Positions 23,472 to 35,592 of a stretch of 64,000 bases of DNA are shown here, in pieces; positions within the stretch are counted from its first letter, which is position 1; every line of letters begins with the position of its first letter. Where the stretch lies: contig BJKQ01000005.1 in the NCBI GenBank assembly GCA_006538405.1, forward strand, positions 1,054,001-1,118,000. Direction: 5' to 3'. The position numbers and the translations under genes were made by a program. This DNA is from Hansfordia pulvinata. Taxonomy: Eukaryota > Ascomycota > Sordariomycetes > Xylariales. Under the pieces are notes generated by a model that saw only the letters and a list, made by a program, of their open reading frames with translations, was not told where the DNA came from and did no database searches.

Positions 23472-24284
23472 ATGGCGACCGACACGCAGCAGTCCCCTCC
23501 TCCGCCTGCGGCTAACCGCGACAAGCTGGAAGGTCAGTTGGTCCTCTATTCCAGGCCGCCGGCCTCTACATAAGGCTGGCGTTGGCTGGCTTGCACAATC
23601 CCACAAACCGCACGCCAGAGCTCTGTCGTGACCGAGACGACACCCCGCCCTCCCGACGACAGATAGCTTCCAGGCACAGTCGCCGCCGCACGGTCGCACA
23701 ACGCTAACATGGTGCTCGCACACGCTACCTCCCACCTTATAGCCCAGGTCAAGTCTGCCGACATGGTCAGTCCCCGCCACCCAGCACTGCGACTCCAGCC
23801 GATGCTGACCCCACGCAGACCGATGACATGCAAACCGAGGCTATTGAAGTGGGTATGTCACGTTCGCCCCTTTTCCCTGCTGCGCCAGCCAACTCCTAGG
23901 TTGTGCCCGTGGCCTGCCCGGTGCCCCGCGCTGACACGCCCGAAGCTCAGGAGGCCATGTCAAAGTTCACGGTTGAGAAGGACATCGCCCAGCACATCAA
24001 GAGGACGGTGAGATCAACCCCAAATACGCGTCGAGACGTTAAGACGGGACAACCTACTCATTTTAAGGTTCGATATAGTTCGACGAGCGCAAGGGCCCGA
24101 CCTGGCACTGCATTGTTGGAAGGAACTTTGGCAGCTTCGTGACCCACGGTGAGCCCCCGCCCCGCCAGACTGGACGTCTGAGAACTGCACGCTGACGCCC
24201 AAATCCTCCCGCATCACAGAGACGAAACACTTTATCTACTTCTATCTCGGTCACTGCGCCATCCTGCTCTTCAAGACCCAGTAA
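23472..24284 (+). CDS. Dynein light chain LC8 (NudG-like)
   Basis: Small dimeric hub protein of cytoplasmic dynein and many other complexes. Six exons close in frame: 23472-23532, 23743-23765, 23819-23852, 23946-24007, 24079-24148 and 24220-24284, giving 104 residues. The body is almost invariant LC8: [48 protein letters not shown] and [18 protein letters not shown]. The N-terminal extension of about 17 residues is Pro/Gln-rich. Five introns in such a short gene, with exons as small as 23 and 34 bases, make automatic prediction hard; I placed each by conserved protein sequence. Two donors are GTCAGT. Confidence 0.96.
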
Positions 24285-27200
24285 CCGACTCGACTTTTGA
24301 TACCATTCTGCTTCCAGCTTTAAACCCGCGACCAAGGGCTCTGGCGATGTATTGGCCGAGCGAGGAGCGGTCATGCGATTTTGGGGGGAAGCCGTATCGA
24401 AGACAACGTGCGGGCGGCAAGGGCAACTTGAGAAATTCTTTCTCAGGAGTAATGCCTGTTGCTGTGGGGTCGCGTGTCGACTGGCGACCCCGGCATGAAC
24501 CCGATATGAAGGAGAAGATAGCTTGTCGCCAATTTGACACGATTATCTACTACAGCGCCCATGCCGCCGCAAGAACTGCATGCCTCAAGAGTGATGGTCG
24601 ACTTGCTCCGCGAGGACAGATGATTCAGAAGCACTTTATTCGAGCCAGGACATGTTTCACCGGCCACGTTTTGACCTATCTATACCTATTTAACAGATTA
24701 GGCTTGGTCCGTTCAGCTAAACAGTCCTCCCTCCCGTGCCTCGACGAACTCTTAGCTTTCCCCTTGATCGAGACATGATCGAGATTCCTGGATGGGGTTC
24801 CTCGACCACTGGCGGTGTGCAGCATCCGCAGGCCGGTGCCCTTGGACCGTAAGGATGTTTCCGATCCCCGCGGGCCCAACGCAAGCACTACCGGGTGCCA
24901 GATCTCACCCATGCACCACCACGGCGTCCAGAAGCGACACACGCCAGTCCGAGGGGGCTACATTACGCATGTGGCGTACCGCGAGGCGGCTCATGAAGCT
25001 GCCGTCGGACGCTGGTGGCTCACAGCATCGCAGCCTGGTCCAGCCTGGCAGCCATTCAGCTCAGCAGGTGGCCGGTCCGCGGCGACCCTGCAGAAGCTCT
25101 CTCTGCCAGCCTGTCGACGACAAAGACTGTCAGCGAGCCACGACAGCGGCATATTCAAGGAGGCAACAGAGCGACACGAGTGCTCCGGCGACGCAATACT
25201 CGTGGAGCTGGATCCCCTCTCCCCTCCTTGCAATACCGTAATCCATAGATTCCCCTTGGCGTTGGGCGGCCAAGGGGAGGGGAAACTCGATCCCCCTGGA
25301 ACGAGGGCGTCTGCGGTAGGGCGAGGGGGCCCCGGTTGTATTTAAACACGATTCGGGTTCTGCTGGAGCGCCCGCCCCCCTTCCCTCCCTGGGTTCTCTC
25401 GCCCAGTTCTGAGACACCACTTTAGCTCGCCCACCCTTTGTCCACATAAGCTTTTCCCCAAGATCTTGTGTCCCTGAGACCTGCAGCGCGGCTCCCAGCC
25501 CTGTCTGTGCAGACGGCTTACCTGGTATCTCCAATTGGGAGGGAGGAGGGACGGGACCGGTTTGACAGGCACGGGAGGAGGCCCCAGGGCTGCCGGGACG
25601 AGAGAAAGGCAATTTAATCAAAAAGAGGCCCTGGGTCGCCCCATGCATGCAAGCGTCTGGGGCCATTTCCTCCAGCGGGCGCTTCCTTTTCGGCCTTGTC
25701 TCACCTGGATCTTGATCTCGTCGCCCGAGCCCATCGAGGGCTGGCGACCCACGGCGTCGGGTCCGTCGTGTGCATCTGCACTCACGGTCGGGGGCGGTCT
25801 TCAGCACGCTCCAATGTCGAATTTTGACGGAAAATGGTTCTTCGTGTTTGCATCGCCCCGGCTTCTGGTCCTCGAAACCCCCCCCCCCCCCCTCTCTCTC
25901 TCCTTCGGCATCGTGAAGGCGAATCCGGCAGCTCCTCGTAAAGGCAGCTTGATTCAGGTTGGTTGCCTGAATGTGCCGCTGGACGTCCGAGGGGCCGCTT
26001 TTGTGGGCGTGTTAAGAGTCGGTCGTGCGGGGTGAGTTGGATGATGCAGACATGCAGATATTCAGAAGCGTGGTGGGTTTCTTGGGTTGGCTTTGCCTCT
26101 CCAGCGCGGGACCATCCCGCGCGCCTATCAGTTAGTTGTAATGGACCCGGCTGCCGGGCTCTCGAGCGCATCTCAAGCGGAGTATGTTGGTAGATGATGA
26201 AATGCAACGTCGAAGAGCACTATCGTCGACTGGGCTCCTGTGGCCTCTGTTATCTGCAGATGACAGGGCGCGGGGCCAACGCGGCGGCTGGCGACGGCTC
26301 AGTCTCGGAGTCCTGGCCAGCGGGCACGCGTGCGTTCCTTCGTGCTTCGAGTTCCTCCGAGCCTCTCTGCGGTCTTGGTGCAATCGCCACGACGTCCTTG
26401 CCTGTCGGCGCTCTTGCCGATGAAAGGCTGTTCTTTGCAGGTCGTGTTTGTTCGGGGGCCGTGGCTGTCATGTTTGCAAGGCGCGAGGAGGCTTGACCTG
26501 TTCGAGGCCAGGCCGGACCGCAAAGAGATGAAAAGCGAGTTCTCCACTGGGTTGCAGTGCTGTGTAGACCCCTGGGCCGACAACACGGAGACACACAAAG
26601 CTTCGAGCTGGTGATTCATCCATGGCCCGGGACGAAGCCGTGTGTGCTTTGTAGACTTACCCAAGCTCAGATATCTGGGCCCTGGAAGATTGCCAACCAC
26701 GCTCGCGTCCGACATCTGCACTACGCGAAAACGAAGTCATCCTCGCGACTTGTCTACCGATAGGCCGTAGCTCCAACTGACGATGAGTTCGCTTGTCGCT
26801 ATCCCGGGGCCAGTTTTGGTCTCCGTCTGGCCCGCTGGCGAATCGTGAGCAGTTACACAAGATCTCTGGAGAATCCACCGAGACAAGACTCCATCCTAGA
26901 AGAGCAGTGCTGAGGCTGGGAGTCCGTCTTCTGTTGAGGAGTATGAAGACAAGTTGGGAAAAGCAGGAAACACTGCGCGTTATCCAGATGCGTCGTTGAA
27001 AAGCTGCCGAAGCTAGCAGACCGGCCACACTCTCTTTTATATCTCCAAAAACAATCTGGTGATGTCAACCAGATTCCCATGGACTCTGGAGTGAAGAACA
27101 GCTGGTCAGGAGCCATCAGTCCGCATCGTCGCCATATCGGATGTCCCGGTGAGCAGGTGGCTGGAATACAAAGCGGGGGGGGGGGGCTGGACTTGTTGTC

Positions 27201-28241
27201 TATATCTGCAAGTGTTTTCGTCTGTGAGCGAGAAATGTCTGTGGTCCTCTTCTTCTTCTGGGCTCGCGGTCAGAAGCAGCCAAAGGTCATCAGCCTCAGA
27301 AGCGAGTAGTATGAGGCCTGCAGCAGGGGGCTCGTCGGGACACAGGCCAGCTTCATGGAGTGGCCGAAGAGTCCACCAGCCCAAAGGTCAGGTCCTCCAA
27401 GCTCAGCCAGGCGCAACAGTAAGCCAACGTAGCCCCCGGGCCATGCAGCCCCGGAGCATCACCCCATGATCCGCATACGCGCCACACCAGCTCGGAGAGA
27501 CTCGCGGGTCGGCGATGACCTTCTCGCCTCGCCTCGCGGGGGCTTGCACTGCACACGGGTTGCGGGAGCGTAGAAGGGACCACGGGCAGCCACGAGCCCA
27601 GCTCGCTCCGGCACGCCGCCGGCGCCGAGGTTTGTTCCCGGGCCGTCACGCGAGGACAGGGGCACATCTCTATGTATGTATGTAGATTGATCTCTGGACC
27701 GGGCTTGCGCATTTGTCTTCTTACCTAGGTTCTAAGGTTCTGGTGTTTGCTTTGGGTTTGGCAAGGCCTCCCCAGCCCCGTAGACCCATCCAGAGGTCCC
27801 AGCTGTGCCCGTCGAAATTCAAACAAGATAAAGTGATACTAGAGGTAGCCTAAAGTGCGTATTGTCGTACATTGGAGCCTCTCCCTGCCCTGAACTTCTT
27901 TTCATCTTCAGTGTCCATCTGCCAGACCAAGACGTCGCTGCAGGTCCGTGAGTCTAGCATGTTCTGCACCCGACGAGCGCCTCGCCGTGGTCGCCCTGTG
28001 CGGACGTGGCAAAAGCCGCAAAGGCATCTGCCCTGAGGCTCTGCGGAGCTGATGGGGGGTGTGAGCAAAAAGGGAAGACCCCGTTGATATCGTGCTGCCT
28101 CGCTCACCTGAAGCAAACCCCCCGCGGGGAGGCAGCCCGAGTCGGGTCCATCCGCAGCCGGTTGTCTGTCTCCTGTGCCACTCTGCGAAGAAAGGGCGTC
28201 AAGAGAGAGGGGGAAGCGAGCGAGTGCGTGAGCCGATGAGC

Positions 28242-28272
28242 GCCCCCCCCCCCCCCCCCCCAAAAAAAAAAA
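28242..28272 (+). repeat. C20-A11 homopolymer junction
   Basis: Twenty C are followed directly by eleven A. Such runs are a known source of length errors. Confidence 0.9.
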
Positions 28273-28772
28273 GCGGTGTGAGCGCTAGGCGAGGCGCGCG
28301 AGAGTGCTGTTCCATAGCGTCTCAACAGCCGGGAGAAAAAGGCGGCGCGGTGGCGTCCGGCGCCCCGTCCCTCTTCCGGGAAAGGGGCAACTTTGCTCTC
28401 CATCTCACGGGACGAGCAGTGAGTGTGGGATCTGGTGTTCTCTACGGGCGGCCTCGACGTGCCTCGGGAATACGCGCGCCTGGGCCTAAACCGCGCCCCG
28501 GGGGACCTGAGGCGAAGGCGCTAGCGAGTCACACACACACGCACACACCCGACACGTGAGATGAGGGCCGGCCGGCCGGGTGTGTTGTGATGTGACAGGG
28601 CGGCCCCGCGGCCCCGCCACCCTTTTCGCACCGGCGGACGGAGAGCAGACGGGGTCCTCGCGTCTGTCCGTCTGTCTGGACTGGTGCGGGGTCAAGCAGG
28701 AGTGGGAGAACAACACCATGACCATGGTCTACGGGGTATCAACATCACCTCACCACAAGAAGAGAGTACATG

Positions 28773-28806
28773 GGTGGGTAGGGTAGGGTAGGCACGGTAG
28801 GGTAGT
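28773..28806 (+). repeat. Interrupted (GGGTA)n repeat
   Basis: Five to six GGGTA units with one break (ggcac). The unit is not the TTAGGG telomere unit of filamentous fungi, and the repeat lies deep inside the window. Confidence 0.7.
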
Positions 28807-29282
28807 AGATCCAGCCAGCCTTGCGCCTCCGCCTACTCACCTTATTATCTGCTGACTATACCCAACCAGCCAGCCACCCACGCTGCCCCCCGATCCCACC
28901 CACCATCCATCACCTCCCCTCTTGACCTGCTCCTGCTGCTCGTAGACCTGCCTTTGTGGGAACAGATTCCATCCCGTCCCACCAGTAAGCCGCACCGCTG
29001 GGCTGCTGGCCGGTGCTACCAACTGTACCTTGCGTAAACTACCTACCTAGGTACCTTACCTATGCTCGAGCAGTTGCGCGAGTGAGTTCAGGTGGCGCGA
29101 GTAATGCGGCGTGGTGGCCCGACGTGGCTACCTGCCCGTCTGCGTCCAAAAGATCGACACTTGTGCGCGAACGCCAACCCGCCTATTCATGCCCAACGCA
29201 GCAGTGCAGCCGGCTTCCGATCATCCAGAAGTGGAAGTGGGGAGAGGTGAGAGGGGGAAGGGGGAAAATACGACTGCAGCAA

Positions 29283-29308
29283 GCACAGGCACAGGCACAG
29301 GCACAGAC
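29283..29308 (+). repeat. (GCACAG)n short tandem repeat
   Basis: About four units of GCACAG/GCACAGGCACAG in an otherwise unique spacer. A similar TGCCTG repeat sits at 47184-47210. Confidence 0.75.
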
Positions 29309-30914
29309 ACATGGGCGACGAACCCACGATGCGATGATGATGTGGGACGGACGGGGCGGGAAAACCCCATGCTCAGGCTCAGGCTCCGGCTTGCTCCCCC
29401 TACTCATCCCCGGCTTAACCCGCCACTCTCCTCTACTCTGGTTATGTGGTGTCGGCAACAGAAAAGAAAAGAAAAGAATCCAAGGGGCTTCTTGCCCCCA
29501 GTCTCGATCCCATAGTCCATCCCATCCCATCTTACCAGGGTCCGTGTCTGTGGTTCGTCCTGGATAAATGAGTTACGAGTCCCTCGCAAGGTAACAGAGA
29601 TCCGAGAGAGCGGGAGGCGGTTGCTGGGACCCCAACCCCAGAAAAAAAGAATGCCCGTCTTCTTCCTTCGCGTGCCCGACAGCAGCCGCCCAGCCGGGTC
29701 CTGGTCCCCCTGTTACGAGTGCCTACCTCGGAGTATATGTATGTACGAAGATAGGTATTGCCTCTAATACGCAGCAGCAACAGCCGGTTGGAACCATTCA
29801 GGATAATCCTCACCCAGCAAGTGAGACACGCGACACGCGACTCGGCACACCGTCGCTTCGTACCTGCGTGGTGGTGTGCTTCCTTACCTATCGTGCCGCG
29901 CCTAGGTATTAACTACCTGGTAAACGGGGCCAACCTTCAACGGCTGCTTTTGCTTTTCTTCTGCTGGCCCGTGATGCGACCTCTGCTTTACTCGCAACCA
30001 GAGGTAGGCATTCACGGCCTGCAAGGCTCGCCGGCGCCGTGATGTGATCGGGTTCCTCCTTCTCTCGCGCCGTCCGAGAGCCTCGCTCCGTTGGTCACAT
30101 CGGAAGACGAGTAGAGTCCCGGGGAAGATCATGAGTGAGTGAGTGAGTGAGGAAATCCATTTGGGGCTCGTCTGTCTCGTAGGGCGCCGCCGGCCTCTAC
30201 TCGCAACTTGACTTATAATTACCTGGCACGGTAACGGCGACTCCGTACTCGTACCTGAATATAAATATAACCAGGGCCACACAGAGCTAATGAAATGACC
30301 GGCCTGGCGCCGCCGGCGACGATCGCCGTTGCGGGCGTTCCCACTCATCAATCAATCATGACTACGGAGTATTCGTACCTACCAGTACTACTGAATAGCT
30401 ACCGCTTGCCATGAAATGCATCAATCAGCAGTGCGCGCCCGCGCCTCCACCGGCCGCCCGGTCCCGTGCCACCCCATGTGCTTTCAACCAGCGACCGCTT
30501 TGCGTTGCGCTGCGTTGCGCTGTGCTGTGGAGCAACGGGCAGGCGGGAATGCTTCGAGGCTTCGAGTCTTTGAGTCTTCGAGGCCGCCCGCCCTTCCTGA
30601 CAGGTATCTTCCCTGCACTTGGTCCAACGGTGTGCCGGGTTGGTTGGGATGCTTCTGAAGTACCGGCGGGGGCGCACTCTCCCCCCCCATCCCCGATCGC
30701 GATCTTCGTCACATACCTACCTTACCTACTCGTACGGTACCTACGAGTACCACGCTTACTTACCTACCTTATTACATATATCCTACTACTACATGTAGGC
30801 ACTCGTAGATGTGGTGTGGCCGTGTTTCTGGGGCGGAACCGCCGCCCGCTGCTGGCGCGCAGTGTGATTTCCTCATCCGAGACATTCATCGTCCAGCATG
30901 TCTTGCCGATTGAA

Positions 30915-30944
30915 GAGAGAAGAGAGAGAGAGAGAGAGAGAGAA
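30915..30944 (+). repeat. (GA)n tract
   Basis: A purine tract made mainly of GA units in the large spacer. Confidence 0.85.
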
Positions 30945-31949
30945 AGTGTGTGTGGTGAAGCCGCCATTCTGCCGCCCTCGCCCCGGTCGGCCCTGGACCA
31001 ACTTTGATTGCTTTTCTCTTTATCTGCGTTCCTGCCCTGCACCTCTACTTGAGGACGCCAAAAGAGTAAAGAAGAAGAAAAAAACACCGCAGAATTGCTT
31101 CAAAGTACACCCGACCGGTTCTCAAAAGGGGTCAGCCACATGCCGGGGATTGGGGGCCAAAAGGGAAAAACTGAAAGCGAAAGAAGCCACCCCCCAAAAA
31201 ATAAAACATCTCAAGGCGCCGGGGGAGGGGGGAATACGAGTACGGATACAGAGCGGACAGACAGAATGGGCCGGCGGGATTTTCCCACAAAACCCACCTA
31301 TAACCGTCTCCCGTTACCCAGACCACTACTCGTGCCTGACTGACTTATTACCCCGTAAACCCCAGCTGCGAGTACGAGTACTCGCAATGCGGATTGCGTA
31401 TGGTACGGGTCAGTCATCATCACGGACGGGCGGGCAGCATCCAACCGACGCTGCTGCCCGCCGCGAGGAAAATGCCGGTGCGAGAGGGGTCCGGTGTGGC
31501 TCCGGGGTCGAGAGGCGCTACTGCAGACCTGTACGAGTATCGTGGACCGCGAGGGGGCCCCGCCTGAAGCTTGTCACTGACATTGGCGAGCACCTGAAGC
31601 AACATGAGAGCAGTGGTACGAGAGTCCCCGCCCGTCCCTTGCTTCTTCATCAATGGCCCACGGCCGCCGCCTTGCCTTGCCTTGCCATGTCTTGCCCACC
31701 CAACACACCGCAAGCTTATTACTACCTACTCGTGGGCACCGAAGCAGCGCTCGCTTTCAACGGGTGGCAAGAACGAAAGAGAAGGAGAGAGCCCGACTCG
31801 TCTAAGGGGGTGGTGGCGAGCACGGCGGCTACGAATCCATCCCGTCTCCTATTTCCCGCCGGCCCCTGAATCTGCATTCGATTCGACGCGGCTGCCGGTC
31901 TGCCGCCCTCCTTGCCTCCCCGGAGGCGGTGGCGAATCTCTGCGTCCAA

Positions 31950-31950
<1 letters not shown>

Positions 31951-31982
<32 letters not shown>
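31951..31982 (+). repeat. (GA)n microsatellite
   Basis: About 15 GA units, the longest purine dinucleotide repeat in the window. Confidence 0.9.
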
Positions 31983-34900
31983 CAAATAATGAGTGTTTCA
32001 CTCTCCCATCATCAGAGGTGGGAAAACCGACCAACCCCAGTGGGAACAGCAGGGGGAAAGTGGGAAGAAAGAATGCTCGGCCGGCCTCCCGTACTCGTGC
32101 CCAGCTGGCTCTTTGCAGGGCGATCCAATGGGGGATTATCTTTGTGATGATGAACTGCGACGGCACCGGACCGGACGACCGACCGGTGCTGCTGCGCACT
32201 CTTATTTAGGTACTCGTATCACTCGTTGTACCTGGCCATAAAAGTGGCTTCGGACCTGCCGACAGCCACACACCCAAGACATCTCCAGGCGAACGCCCTC
32301 TGTCACAGCCCCGGTCAGTGTAGTAAGTCGGCGTCCAGCTGGTGATGACTGCATCTGGAGCCCGAGAATGCGTCGCCGCGAAGAAGACGCATCCAACTTT
32401 GATGGGCACTACTACGAGTTAGGTACCTATCTACCACTCGCGTGGTTCCTCGGGTTGCGATAATTACAGGCGGATCGCGCACCCTGGACTGGCTGCTAAA
32501 ATTGGCCCAGGCCTATGGGTCCATCGACCGACACTGCAAAAGAGCGCCCCCAAAGTAGCGACCCCCCGCGCCACCTGAACTCGTGCGAGTAGGTATTGGG
32601 GGAAACGACTGATGAGCCATTCCTTCCATGTTGTTATTCGGTCGTCAGCCCTGCGGAACCCAAGCTTGAGCGGTCCATGGAGCCTTGCCTGAGCTGAGCA
32701 GACGACGACGACGACCGCGGCAGGCAGGCAGGCATGCGGCCGAACGTGATGAGACGGACGGATGGGGCGAGCGCGGAGACCGGCACGACGCCAAGTCGAG
32801 GATCTGAGCTACGAGTAGGAGGTACATCCATTGTATGGAGTACTCGTACGGAACAGGGGATGTAGGGATCTCAGGTGCTCGCGAGATGGTACTCTTCCGA
32901 GTACGAGTAGTAGACCAACGGAGTGTCCGGCCCGGACTACTGGCGCGCTCACAATAGTTTCGAGAACGAATATGTAACTACCTAGGTACCTAACTCCTAA
33001 CTCGTACTTGCTGGCCCACTCGCCACATTCTGCCTTCAACTTTCCACTGAGCAGGTCCTCGCTTTCCGGCTCTCGAAGTTCTGGGCCCGCCCCAAACCCT
33101 GGCTACCCGGATTGCAAGTCCCTGATCCCGCACGAGTACTCGTGTAGAGTACACGTGAAGTACGACGAATACCTGAGACCCCGAGTCCATCCCATCTCCC
33201 TTCTCGTGACGAGGCAGCTCGTGGCCTTGCATACGAGTACGGCAACATGGAGGAAACGAATGCAGTCGTCGTCCTGCCCTACGGAGTACGGAGTACTCGT
33301 ACGAGTAGGCCTCGCAGCCTCTGGGGTAGATTGCAGTGTCGTAGGGCCGTCGTCTCGAAATCCTGCCGTTGATCCCTCTACACTAGTGCCCTCATAGGGC
33401 CGCTGTCAGCAAATCCCAGATCGGTCTCCTGTGCCGAAGTCTTGCTCTGTGCTCTGTTGGTGTGTCTGTCGAAGGCTCAGACGAGTGAGTGCTGACCGAG
33501 TCGCCAATCGCACCGCGCGAGCAAGTCGAGCGCGCTCGCGCACGGACTCGACTCCATGGGCATGGATGGGGCCAGAGGCGAGGGGATCTGGATTCTTGGC
33601 CCAGTGGCGCCGCCGTTGTGCCAGTGCGAATGCTGCATGGCGTCCCGCGCCTACGAGCAGAGCAGCGGCCGCCATTCAAGTCATCCTTGTCCTTGTGCTC
33701 GGTCAACTTGGAAGAGGGCCGGCAGTCGGAAGGGAGGGAGACTCTGGTCCAAGTATCGGCCTGCTTTGCTCTGCATGGCTATCGTGGGCGCAAGCCGACA
33801 TCTGGCCAGGGACCGAGGCCAAAACCCACCTGGAAGTCTGCCCGGGCACCACAGGGCCGACTGTGCCACGGATTGGTAATAAACACCGCAGCAGCAGCAG
33901 CGGCATCCGACCAGAGGCGGGAACCCATCAACGGTACGGAGTACTCGTACGTGGTGAAGCTACCTAGCGACCAATGCCCGCTTGACAGATGGGCCAGCGC
34001 GCGGCGGATCAGGCCGGCATGACCCAGTCCAGCACCGTGTGACATGATGGGCTCCCGTCGCTCAATGCACATGCCCGTATGCCCGTGGGTGGCCTGCTTG
34101 GGAGGCGAGCAGGGTCATTCTGGTCACAAATAATCATTGCTTTTTGAACCTGGGAAGATGCATCAACTCGCCACCCTCGCCTGGTCCAGGTGCTTTCGGC
34201 GAAAGCACGGCCGTCGCCTCCGCGCTGGGGGGGTCCTGCTGTGGCCAATTTCGACGCGACTTTGCCCCAGTCGACGTGTGAAGGCGATCAACGGCATCCT
34301 TCCCGCCTCATGCCTCACCTCACAACGGGGGGCCGGCTTCCGCTTCCTGTCCCGGCGAGCCAGCGACGACATGCTCAGCAGTGGCATGCTATTCGTATGT
34401 CGAGTCTATGCTAAAAGGGTGGACGCGCAGGGCCGTAGCCGAGAGTGGGAGAAGTGTACTCGTACGAGTACTTGTAGCTGCGACCGGCTGCAACAAAACG
34501 CACATACTCGTACGGGTACATGATGGCGGCGTCTCGGCGGGGCCTGGATCCCTGCACTCTAGCACCTTTTGGGCATCTCCACGACCGAATCCCGTAGCAC
34601 GGGATCACGGGAGGGCGTGGCACCGTGGCCAGCAGTCGTCAGGTCGGGTAGCACCAGCCCAGTCCGCTGACAGCCCAGCCAGCGTACGGGTATCCTTAGA
34701 CGAGACGAGCATCTCGCAGGCGTGTAGGTATGCTTGCTGATGGGTCGTACGAGTGCTGGGCGCCATCCAGGCCGGATCGATGCACGGGGCATTTCATTAC
34801 GTACAGAGACAGCTGCCATGCCTCGCAACCTGTGCTTGAACTTGTGCCCTCGCAGCGAGATCTCTGCAGGGGTGGTCGAGAAGCGACTGGGACAATGGAG

Positions 34901-35558
34901 GGGTCGGGGACTCGCCGCAGGTGGTGGGTGACAAGGAATAGATATCGCCCGCTGCTGTTGTCTCGTGTAGTTCTGCCCTGCTGCCGGTGCTGCCGCCGAT
35001 GATGCTGGCAATGCTGGTGCTGCCGCCGCCGCCGCCGCCATCACTTTGCAATACAATGACAATAATCGATGCAAGTAGCTGTTGTTGTTATGGTTGCTGA
35101 TGGGTGGTGCTGGGCCGGTCTCCGCTGGGGTTCATCAGTGTGACGAGGGCGGAGCGAGGCGTGCGAGGTACCAGTAATCGCCCACTATTCGCCTGCCAGG
35201 ACGGAGTACGAGCACTCGTATCCCCACGCGTCCGCCTACACAGTAAACCAGCATACCATCCGGAGTCGTAGCGTAGGTCTGAGGCACGAGGATGTGGATG
35301 GGTGGGATCCCGGGGCCGTAGCAGCGGGGCCCACGGGGGCCCACGGGCCACGGGATACAGCAGTCACTGGCCCGTCGTCACAGAGTGATGAGCAATGTTG
35401 GCGGAGATGAAACCCATGATCCCTGCCCTTTTGACCGCAGAGACGGCCATGGTGTGAAACAAATGGGGGACGGCGACGGCGACGGCCAAGCTGTACGGCT
35501 GGCGCCCACTCGACAGGTTGATGATCGTTTGACTTGCGTGCGACTGAATCCGTGGCTG

Positions 35559-35592
35559 GCTGGCTGGCTGGCTGACTGACTGATTGACTGAT
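35559..35592 (+). repeat. (GGCT)n and (GACT)n tetranucleotide repeat
   Basis: Four to five GGCT units run into GACT/GATT units. It is noncoding spacer. Confidence 0.8.

Noticed and set aside
28773..28806. Interstitial telomere repeat
   Set aside because: The unit is GGGTA with a break, not TTAGGG, and there is no other telomeric feature.
30898..31869. 323-codon plus-strand ORF in the large spacer
   Set aside because: It crosses a GA tract and many ACTCGTA motifs, and the predicted protein is low-complexity and basic without any pattern.
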